This document shows, piece after piece, positions 1 through 5,965 of a stretch of DNA of 6,612 nucleotides. Within the stretch, counting starts at the first letter, position 1. Each line of letters begins with the position of its first letter. Origin of the DNA: Bacteroidaceae bacterium (lineage in GTDB: Bacteria > Bacteroidota > Bacteroidia > Bacteroidales > Bacteroidaceae); assembly GCA_017557475.1 (NCBI GenBank), contig JAFYYO010000083.1:1-6612 (forward strand). Direction: 5' to 3'. The position numbers and the translations under genes are program-made. The notes under the pieces are model-generated. The model did no database searches. It had not been told where the DNA came from and saw only the letters and a list, made by a program, of their open reading frames with translations.

Positions 1-663
1 ACAAATCCACTTGTTTTCAGCAATCATGTGGTCAATGGCAGGGAAAGAAAACATTTCACCCTCCTGTTGCACAGGACGGTTGACCTCATTCTGTTCCTGG
101 AGCTTCTTGAAGAGTTCGGGACGTGCCTCCTTCAGGTTGGTTTGCCCCTCGACATTAAAGACGTTATAGACAGACAGCTTCGGATAGACATTGTAGCGTT
201 CCCTGTCCTGCTCGGTCATCTGCCTGTAGTCATCATACTTTATTTTCTCCTTTGTCTCTTTGTCAACAACGGTGAACGTGGTGATGAATACAGGAAAGCT
301 TTTGGCTCCCTTGTTGACAGACACCAGAGGCAGGTTGTTGCCTTCACTGTCTTTGGCTTCATGCTTGACTCCCTGCTTGTCCTTCACATAGTTCAAGCCA
401 GTGATACGGTCAAAAGTCGCCCATACAGGCAGTTTGAAGCCCTCCTTTTCGGCATGGAGCATCAACATCATGCTGTTCATTCCGTTGTACTCCCTTCCGC
501 TCAGGTTCTTGGGAAGGGATGCTGTCACCCCTTCCGTGAACCAAGGCTTTTTCCAGTCAGCCTGAATCGTCTCCAGCTTTTCGATGAGCAGTTCAGCGAA
601 CTTGTCTAAAGTACGGTCTTCAGCTGACCTGCCGTCACTGTTGTAATTCTTCTTGGCTGCCAT
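1..663 (-). CDS. ArdC-like antirestriction/ssDNA-binding protein, N-terminal part (3' end outside window)
   Basis: This frame is open from ATG 663 to the window edge and gives 221 residues without a stop. It begins MAAKKNYNSDGRS. The region FAELLIEKLETIQADWKKPW (22-41), then LPKNLSGREYNGMNSMMLML (50-69), matches the start of ArdC-type (formerly DUF1738) proteins, where a 'W-x-K/R-P-W' motif precedes 'G-x-x-Y-x-G-x-N'. Further on are KGAKSFPVFITTF (118-130) and VYNVFNVEGQTNL (165-177), the beta-strand and 'FN-x-x-Q' signature of the same N-terminal domain. In this family that domain binds ssDNA, and a zincin peptidase-like domain follows; most of that would lie outside the window, so its metal site cannot be judged. 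ArdC proteins protect incoming plasmid DNA from restriction. The start is 2 bp after the stop of the OB-fold gene. It is a distant paralog of the N-terminal part of the 836-residue protein encoded upstream in this operon. Confidence 0.9.
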   Translation of the reverse strand, partial: MAAKKNYNSDGRSAEDRTLDKFAELLIEKLETIQADWKKPWFTEGVTASLPKNLSGREYNGMNSMMLMLHAEKEGFKLPVWATFDRITGLNYVKDKQGVKHEAKDSEGNNLPLVSVNKGAKSFPVFITTFTVVDKETKEKIKYDDYRQMTEQDRERYNVYPKLSVYNVFNVEGQTNLKEARPELFKKLQEQNEVNRPVQQEGEMFSFPAIDHMIAENKWIC

Positions 664-676
664 AACTACTGAGCAT
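635..676 (-). other. Possible 13-codon overlapping mini-ORF with Shine-Dalgarno-like sequence
   Basis: On the minus strand the motif GGGAGGTG stands six bases before an ATG at 676, which opens a 13-codon frame (MLSSYGSQEELQQ) ending in TGA at 635. It spans both the stop of the OB-fold gene and the start of the ArdC-like gene. The purine-rich motif is also simply the codons for Gln-Gly-Gly near the end of the OB protein, and Bacteroidota seldom depend on Shine-Dalgarno pairing. It may therefore be chance, or it may help ribosomes reinitiate on the ArdC-like gene. I do not call it a gene. Confidence 0.15.
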
Positions 677-1289
677 TGTTTTCACCTCCCTGATACGGCT
701 GCTTCTCCCACTGGGTGAGCTTTGCCACACGACAGGTCATGTCAAGGCGGTCGTTATAGATGGACAACTGAAGCTCGCCAGTCGCATCGATGCCACACTT
801 GCCCTGCATCCATTCAGGCTTACCCTGCCCGAAGTGCATGAAGCGCACCCAAGTAAAGGAATAGCCTTCACCATCCTTCTCGCTGCTGAAAGCGGAGAAC
901 ACAAGATAAGGATTGCCCTTCTTGTCGGTCTTCTCCTCAATCTTGTTTCCAACGGTTCCACGGAACTCGATTTCTCCCTTTACGGAATCGTCGGCAGAGA
1001 CGTTGGCGGTGCTGACATTTGTAGCGGACATGTTGAGGAAGATGGTATCATCTTTCTTGTGGAAAGTGAGCACACCAGTCATTTCAACACGAGTGCCTGA
1101 TGCAAGACCGTTAAGCTCGTCCATGCCGCCATCCTTGGCCACGCTGATTTCGAAGGTTTTGTTAATGCCTGACTTGGCAGCAATTACAACACTGACACCA
1201 AAGGCAAGAAAAGCCTTGCCGTCTTTGTTGGTACGCATCTGAGCGGAGCGCGTGATGGTACCGCATACTGTTACATTACACTTGATCAT
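666..1289 (-). CDS. Probable tandem OB-fold, SSB-like nucleic-acid-binding protein
   Basis: A 207-residue soluble protein that reads as two OB folds in tandem. Residues about 2-92 start CNVTVCGTITRSAQMRTNKD and continue with FLAFGVSVVI, TFEISV, GTRVEMTGVLTF and FLNMSATNV. Residues about 105-195 repeat the pattern: GEIEFRGTVGNKIEEKTDKK, YLVFSAFSS, TWVRFMHFG, CGIDATGELQLSIY and DMTCRVAKL. The spacing of strands, with a Gly-containing turn followed by 'Gly-x-Leu' before the last strand, is typical of single-stranded DNA-binding OB domains. The two halves are joined by a Ser/Asn/Ala-rich linker (about 93-104). It is not a standard bacterial Ssb: there is no acidic DDxIPF-type C-terminal tip, and the tail is QGGENNAQ. 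It starts at ATG 1289, 45 bp after the hydrolase gene, and its stop is 2 bp from the ArdC-like start, so the two are probably translationally coupled. Coating incoming ssDNA is the likely role. The fold call is by eye and has no catalytic motif to anchor it. Confidence 0.88.
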   Translation of the reverse strand: MIKCNVTVCGTITRSAQMRTNKDGKAFLAFGVSVVIAAKSGINKTFEISVAKDGGMDELNGLASGTRVEMTGVLTFHKKDDTIFLNMSATNVSTANVSADDSVKGEIEFRGTVGNKIEEKTDKKGNPYLVFSAFSSEKDGEGYSFTWVRFMHFGQGKPEWMQGKCGIDATGELQLSIYNDRLDMTCRVAKLTQWEKQPYQGGENNAQ

Positions 1290-1334
1290 AGTTTTACGAA
1301 TTGATTGTTTGACAAATTATTTTTTGAGCAAGAA
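1290..1334 (-). other. Largest intergenic gap, AT-rich leader
   Basis: This 45 bp gap between the hydrolase and OB-fold genes is rich in A and T on the coding strand and includes AATAATTTGTC. I see no inverted repeat with a T-run that would act as a terminator, and no convincing Bacteroidota promoter: a TTTG is present, but the TA of the TAnnTTTG -7 element is not correctly placed. It most likely serves as the translation leader of the OB-fold gene within an operon. Confidence 0.4.
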
Positions 1335-2933
1335 TTATTTACGCTGGACAGCCTCCTGCTGGTTTTGCTGGGTTTCCACACCCTGCTGGTAGTTTTGTGA
1401 CATCTGCTGAGACACAACGATGCCATTGATGACTGACGCTATGGTACGCTGCTTCTCAGCATCAGAAAGATTGGCATTGCCCAGAGCTTGCTGGATTCTG
1501 GTCATTTCAGCATTGGTCAACTCATGAGAGAAGTTTACGATACCATTGTTTACCTGAAGAAGGGGCTTGCCATCATTGAGCATGATGCTGCATTCCTTTA
1601 GGTTTGGGAACATGGATGTAAGGTCAACGGTCTTGCTGATTGCCGCATCTGTTGCCGCTTGCATCTTTTGCTCCTCACTCTTGTTGTCTATCTGGACAGC
1701 CAGAGCCATGAGACTGGTGAACATCGTAATGGCCATTTCCATGATGGGGTCTGCACTGTTACCAAGACCTACACCGCTGTCTTCGCTTGAAAGGAGTTTC
1801 TTCATCCAGTCATCAGGTGACATATTCGTGTCAATCTGCTGCTGGGCAGTGGCTGTTTCCTGAGCAACAGGATTGGCAGCCTTATAGCTGGCCAGCAAAT
1901 CCTTACCATTATGGAGCAACTGCTGTGAGAGTCCACCTTTCTGGCTTATCTCTGCAATGTATGCTGCAGGGTCGATGTTCCGTTTCGTGCCGTCACTGGC
2001 AACGGTCTTGACCTCGAAATGCAGATGAGGGCCAGTTGTCCTGGTTCCAGTGTTTCCTGACACGCCAATCTTCTGTCCGGCATTGACGGTATCGCCTACG
2101 TTCACGTCGATGCTCGACATGTGCATATAGGTAGTCTGATACTTGCTGCCATCCTCACGGTTGTACTCAATCGTCACAGACTTACCGCCGCCAGTATTGG
2201 CATTGTGATTCACGCCAACGACCTTACCGTTGTTCTCTGTAGCAAGAAGTGTCTCGTTCTTGCAGCTGATGTCGATCCCTTTATGGAACTGAGTCTTGCT
2301 GTGGTTCATTGGGTCACGACGGTTGCCGAAAGGCGAAGTCACAAGCATGAACTCTTCTCGTTTCAGCGGCAGGGAATAAAGACCATTGGGAGTTGGCTTT
2401 TCCGTAACGGCAGGTGCTGGAGTGGCAGACACGGCTCCGTTTCGGTAGTCTGTAGTGCCAATCTTCTTTCCCTCTCGCTTGGCTTGCTCTATCACCATCT
2501 GGTCGTACTTCTGCAGGTTTGCACCTTCAATGACTCCAACGATGGTGCCGACATAGTTCTTGGCTGTGGCATAGCCGCCAGCCTTGATGCCAGCAGCCCA
2601 TCCTTTGTAATCATCAGGCGAGAGATTCCTGGTATATTTCTGATAGCGGTCGCCCATGAGGACTTTGCTATGGTCCTCATAGCTTTGGCCGACATTATCA
2701 TACTTCTTGAACTTCTCATTCGGCTTGTCATCGTCCGCACGGACATACTGACCATTGAACTCACCCTTCACACCAAAATGGTTATTGGCAGTACGGGAGA
2801 GCATACTCTTTCCCTCGGCAGACTCTATGATTCCTTGGGCAAGAGTGACAGAAGCAGGTATGCCATATCTGCGCATCTGCTCCATGGCATACTCTGCATA
2901 CTTGTCTATATAAGCTTGTCTGGATGCTGTCAC
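1335..2933 (-). CDS. Two-domain peptidoglycan hydrolase: glucosaminidase (GH73-like) plus M23 endopeptidase
   Basis: A 532-residue cell-wall hydrolase. Residues about 5-150 match the FlgJ/GH73-type glucosaminidase domain: YGIPASVTLAQGIIESAEGKS has the likely catalytic Glu37, and NNHFGVKG follows at 50-57. This domain would cleave the glycan strand. Residues about 195-325 match an M23/LytM zinc endopeptidase: TSPFGNRRDP at 199-208, HKGID with H217 and D221, YMHMS with H271, and GPHLHFEV with H303 and H305. All usual zinc and catalytic positions are present, so it should be active on cross-linking peptides. Residues about 330-532 are unrecognised, with a hydrophobic stretch near 396-415 and a Gln-rich tail. 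The start is GTG at 2933, since an in-frame stop lies two codons upstream and the domain begins at once. No signal peptide is visible, so export may use the conjugation machinery or another route. It follows the ArdC/MutS-I gene by 19 bp. The likely role is local wall opening for DNA transfer; a phage-type lysin is the alternative. Confidence 0.95.
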   Translation of the reverse strand: MTASRQAYIDKYAEYAMEQMRRYGIPASVTLAQGIIESAEGKSMLSRTANNHFGVKGEFNGQYVRADDDKPNEKFKKYDNVGQSYEDHSKVLMGDRYQKYTRNLSPDDYKGWAAGIKAGGYATAKNYVGTIVGVIEGANLQKYDQMVIEQAKREGKKIGTTDYRNGAVSATPAPAVTEKPTPNGLYSLPLKREEFMLVTSPFGNRRDPMNHSKTQFHKGIDISCKNETLLATENNGKVVGVNHNANTGGGKSVTIEYNREDGSKYQTTYMHMSSIDVNVGDTVNAGQKIGVSGNTGTRTTGPHLHFEVKTVASDGTKRNIDPAAYIAEISQKGGLSQQLLHNGKDLLASYKAANPVAQETATAQQQIDTNMSPDDWMKKLLSSEDSGVGLGNSADPIMEMAITMFTSLMALAVQIDNKSEEQKMQAATDAAISKTVDLTSMFPNLKECSIMLNDGKPLLQVNNGIVNFSHELTNAEMTRIQQALGNANLSDAEKQRTIASVINGIVVSQQMSQNYQQGVETQQNQQEAVQRK

Positions 2934-2952
2934 TTTCTACACGTTTTTAGGA

Positions 2953-5463
2953 TTATCGATGAAAGGATTGCTGTTTCTCTGGTTCCGCTTTCTGCTCCTT
3001 TTCCACGGCAGCATTCGGCGTGAGCATTTCCGTAATGCCACGCTTTGCTGTCTGCTTGGGTGCTTCAAGCTGGTCACAGATGGCAACGCGCTCACCTGCA
3101 CGGATGAGCTTGGGCAAATAGCTGTCGAGAGCATGGTACGGGAAACCAGCCATAGCAAGAGGCTTACCCTGTTCATCCTTTGTCTTTGTACTTTTGGTGA
3201 GCGTGATGCCAAGTATCTTGGATGCTTTTTCTGCATCTTCCTTGTAAGTCTCGTAGAAGTCACCTGTACGGAACAGCAAAAGTGCATCGGGATGCTTGCT
3301 CTTCAAGTCCAGGAACTGTTTGAGCATCGGACTGAGAGCAACGGCAGCAACAGCCTTGGTCTCTGCTTTGGTGGCTTCCTCCTTGGCTTTCTCTTCCTGT
3401 TTCTCCTTTTCCTTCTGCTCTGGAGAGTTTCGACGTTTCTCCTCTTCCTGTTTCTTGTCGTTGGCAGCCTGTTCTTCTTTCTGCTCATGTTTGGTCTCTT
3501 CCTCATGGGTTTCGACATTCCGTGTCTGCTCCTGAGTATCAGACTGTGCTTCCTGCTCAGTCTTGTCTGTACCAACGGCTACAGCCTCGGTACGTTCCTT
3601 ACGCAGCACATCAGCGAAGAGCGAAGCGGCAAGGTGGGTCTTGTAGTCCTGCTTGTCATCAGCAAGCCACATACGTTGCCATTGCTGACCGCTGACCTCA
3701 CGAGCCTGAACTCTCTTTCCGTCAATAGTTGGGACACACAGGATGACACTGGGTTTGTTCTCAGTGGCTTTGGTCTTGAAGATGTTCACACGCTCAATAC
3801 GAGCCAGCTCTTCAGCAGAAGCCTGACTCTTGAAGAGATCAACCTTCAACTCTGGCTTTTCACTGGCCATGACATAGTATTTGGTGGCCATATCCTGACG
3901 CAGACGCTCATTGGCTTCGTCATTGCCTTGCTGAATGGTCGTAAAGAACTTGTTCACGTCTGCCTTGTCGGGATAGACGGAGAAAGCCTTTTCGTTCTCT
4001 GGTTTGAGATACATAGCCCACTTGCCTTCGTCATCCTTCAGCATAAGGACTTTGTCAAAGTCAATAGCTCCTGAACGCTTCACGGCATCGGTGACATCCA
4101 GTTTGGTGATGTCTTCCAGCTCCCATTTGTTGAGCTTGGAAACACTTATTTCCTTACCATCGAAGTAACTGTCATCAGGATGGAAGCCCAACGAGCCATC
4201 AGTATTGTAGAACTTGACGGTATCAAAACCCTCTTTCTGAAGGGCATGTTCGATACGTTTCTTGTTCATACCGGGGATTTCATTATCCACAGCCAACGAT
4301 GCACCGGCAGGAAGTACGACATCAGCTGTCTTGGAGCCAGCATCGCGGACAATGACCATCTCCTTGCTGTCCTTATTGGGTAAGGTCTTGATTTCGTCGG
4401 CAACATAGTAATGCTTGGGAATGATGGTCTTGGGTGCTACTACATCCTGAGCATTGAGCTGACGTTTCTCTACCTTCTCGCCACGCTCTGCCTTGTGAAT
4501 CATGTCGAGGGTGTTGTTCACATCCTTCTCGATGGCATCGATGAGACAAGGGTCTTCCTTGAACTCACGTTTCCAGTACTCGATATTCTTCATGCCTTCC
4601 TCTGAGAGCTTGGCAGGAAGTCCGAACTCCTGCATCTTGGCAGCGGTGGCTATCTCACGGACAAGAAGCTCTCTCTTCTGGGCATCCTCACTGGGTGCCT
4701 TGCCACCACGGTTGTTCATGCCCTCACGGTTCAGACGCTGAGCGTGTCCTGTAGCGGCTACAACCTGTTCCACCAAAGCATTTACATAATCGTTGTAATG
4801 CTCATAGTTTTCTCGCTTGGGTACATAGGCGGTGTCCTTCTGTGCATCATAATGAGCAACGCCTGTCGTATCGAGACGGATGGCCACGAGGTTATCACGG
4901 GTCTTCAGGATGAAGTCATTGATAGGTATCTCGGATGACGTTGCCTTGATTTCTCCACGGTCGGATAGACGGCCACGCTCCTTGACCTCCTTGTCAAAGG
5001 CATCCTTATCAACCATCGGAAGAGTCGTCTGCTCGATGTTGAACAGCATACGCACCTCTCTGTTGCGGATTCCCTTGTAGTCGGACTGCTGCTCTGGAGT
5101 CAGAGCCTTGTACTCGTCACGGCTAATCTTCACTTCAGGATCGGCCTTGCTCTGGTATTCATTCCAGTTGTACCAGTAGAATGGCACACCTTTCTGACCT
5201 GACTGCACACTCTCACCACGTTTCTTGGCTTCGGTGAACAGCGTGTACTCGTTGGTCTTGTAATTACTTTGGTCACTATGCAACCCAAGAATAATGGCAT
5301 TGAATGGTGATACGGTCACACCTTTATGGTAAAACTGAGGGGCTTTCTTGCCATCCTTGTTCAGCCATACGCCACCATTCTCCTGTGCTTTGTCGAAGGC
5401 ATTTACGAGAAGTTCCACCTGTCTTTCGGCGGCATTCTTCTCCTGCTGATTCTTTTCTGTCAT
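2953..5463 (-). CDS. ArdC-like multidomain protein with degenerate zincin site and C-terminal MutS domain I
   Basis: An 836-residue protein of the large multidomain ('polyvalent') kind found in conjugative elements and phages. Residues about 8-150 resemble the ArdC N-terminal ssDNA-binding domain: FNAIILGLH near 54, [20 protein letters not shown] at 76-95, and MLFNIEQT at 139-146. Residues about 155-325 match the ArdC zincin region in layout ([11 protein letters not shown] at 237-247, [10 protein letters not shown] at 265-274, NIEYW at 293), but the expected HExxH positions read EQVVA (232-236). Residues about 345-620 hold regions I cannot name, including [20 protein letters not shown] near 481-500. 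Residues about 625-705 are a Glu/Lys/Gln-rich, probably coiled-coil linker. Residues about 712-820 match MutS domain I, with GDFYE at 734-738 and [20 protein letters not shown] at 771-790. No MutS clamp or ATPase domain follows. Start ATG 5463 lies 35 bp after the previous gene. The likely role is protecting or handling transferred DNA in the cytoplasm; protease activity is doubtful. Confidence 0.93.
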   Translation of the reverse strand: MTEKNQQEKNAAERQVELLVNAFDKAQENGGVWLNKDGKKAPQFYHKGVTVSPFNAIILGLHSDQSNYKTNEYTLFTEAKKRGESVQSGQKGVPFYWYNWNEYQSKADPEVKISRDEYKALTPEQQSDYKGIRNREVRMLFNIEQTTLPMVDKDAFDKEVKERGRLSDRGEIKATSSEIPINDFILKTRDNLVAIRLDTTGVAHYDAQKDTAYVPKRENYEHYNDYVNALVEQVVAATGHAQRLNREGMNNRGGKAPSEDAQKRELLVREIATAAKMQEFGLPAKLSEEGMKNIEYWKREFKEDPCLIDAIEKDVNNTLDMIHKAERGEKVEKRQLNAQDVVAPKTIIPKHYYVADEIKTLPNKDSKEMVIVRDAGSKTADVVLPAGASLAVDNEIPGMNKKRIEHALQKEGFDTVKFYNTDGSLGFHPDDSYFDGKEISVSKLNKWELEDITKLDVTDAVKRSGAIDFDKVLMLKDDEGKWAMYLKPENEKAFSVYPDKADVNKFFTTIQQGNDEANERLRQDMATKYYVMASEKPELKVDLFKSQASAEELARIERVNIFKTKATENKPSVILCVPTIDGKRVQAREVSGQQWQRMWLADDKQDYKTHLAASLFADVLRKERTEAVAVGTDKTEQEAQSDTQEQTRNVETHEEETKHEQKEEQAANDKKQEEEKRRNSPEQKEKEKQEEKAKEEATKAETKAVAAVALSPMLKQFLDLKSKHPDALLLFRTGDFYETYKEDAEKASKILGITLTKSTKTKDEQGKPLAMAGFPYHALDSYLPKLIRAGERVAICDQLEAPKQTAKRGITEMLTPNAAVEKEQKAEPEKQQSFHR

Positions 5464-5498
5464 ATTGAATATACTTTTGATTTATTCCTTTAATAGAA

Positions 5499-5936
5499 TT
5501 ACTTATACTCCAGAACACCAAGCACTTTCGTCTCTGCGATTGACTTGATTTCCCAATCAACCTGACTGTCATCCATGTGTTCACGGAGCAGCTTATCGGC
5601 CTCCTTGGTATCTTCGGCATTGACGTACATGATTTGAGGAGAGAACTTCTTCTGTCCTGTCTCATCATCTTCCGTCACAAGAGCTACGACGGCTTTGTAC
5701 CAGTGGTTATCCTCGGCTTCCGTACCCTTGATGATGTAGGACACTGCCTCACGAGAGATGGCCGTGATGTCAAAGTTTCGTGTGCCGATAAGGTCTGTTG
5801 CTGCCTTGTTGGCACGTTTCTCGGTCTCGGTGAAGCTCTCGGCATCTACCAGATACTCTTCACTGACCTTTTTCTTCTTTCCGTCATCCATCACCTTGGA
5901 GTACTTGACGCGGAACTTATACCAGTTTCTTTTCAT
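5499..5936 (-). CDS. DUF4494-like small protein with internal duplication
   Basis: A 145-residue soluble protein that resembles the Bacteroidota DUF4494 family, recognised by an N-terminal Trp-Tyr, a Gly-Lys-Lys turn, then SEEYLVDAESFTETE. The family has no assigned biochemical function that I know of. The sequence reads as two copies of one unit. Residues 5-69 (WYKFRV, DDGKKKKVSEEYLVDAESF, then FDITAISREAV) align with residues 79-143 (WYKAVV, TGQKKFSPQIMYVNAED, then WEIKSIAETKV). Each unit looks like an alpha/beta fold of about 65 residues. There is no signal peptide, membrane segment or obvious catalytic motif. The ATG start is preceded by an AT-rich leader without a Shine-Dalgarno sequence, as is usual in Bacteroidota. 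It lies between the hydrophobic protein (29 bp upstream) and the ArdC/MutS-I protein (35 bp downstream), which suggests a role in the element's DNA handling, though this is only context. The gene call is firm; the family name comes from memory of its motifs. Confidence 0.88.
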   Translation of the reverse strand: MKRNWYKFRVKYSKVMDDGKKKKVSEEYLVDAESFTETEKRANKAATDLIGTRNFDITAISREAVSYIIKGTEAEDNHWYKAVVALVTEDDETGQKKFSPQIMYVNAEDTKEADKLLREHMDDSQVDWEIKSIAETKVLGVLEYK

Positions 5937-5965
5937 ATTTCACACTGTTTTTAATCGTTACACTA

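Noticed and set aside
28..609. Plus-strand open frame of 193 codons
   Set aside because: It is antisense to the ArdC-like frame, which is open throughout 663-1 and shows the family motifs.
2934..2952. Possible frameshift joining the ArdC/MutS-I and hydrolase genes into one protein
   Set aside because: Each frame ends or begins cleanly (TAA at 2953, in-frame TAG just before GTG 2933), and the domain boundaries fit two separate proteins.
2121..3023. Plus-strand open frame of 300 codons
   Set aside because: It lies opposite the glucosaminidase/M23 gene, whose catalytic motifs are intact; the antisense translation has no family pattern.
2937..3287. Minus-strand open frame of 116 codons overlapping the end of the ArdC/MutS-I gene
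   Set aside because: It is an out-of-frame reading of the MutS-I coding region, rich in Arg and Ser, with no recognisable domain.
3004..3330. A true MutS mismatch-repair gene
   Set aside because: Only domain I is present; the protein ends soon after it, without the clamp or ATPase domains.
3349..3546. Low-complexity stretch that looks like a DNA repeat
   Set aside because: It encodes the Glu/Lys/Gln-rich linker; no regular repeat unit is seen at the DNA level.
2959..4074. Plus-strand open frame of 371 codons, Leu/Phe-rich and membrane-like
   Set aside because: It is antisense to the Lys/Glu-rich linker and MutS-I region; AAG and GAA codons read as CTT and TTC on the other strand. No domain is recognisable, while the minus strand has clear motifs.
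5464..5498. Possible promoter in the AT-rich gap before the ArdC/MutS-I gene
   Set aside because: TATATTCA only partly matches the TAnnTTTG element, and no properly spaced -33 TTTG was found.
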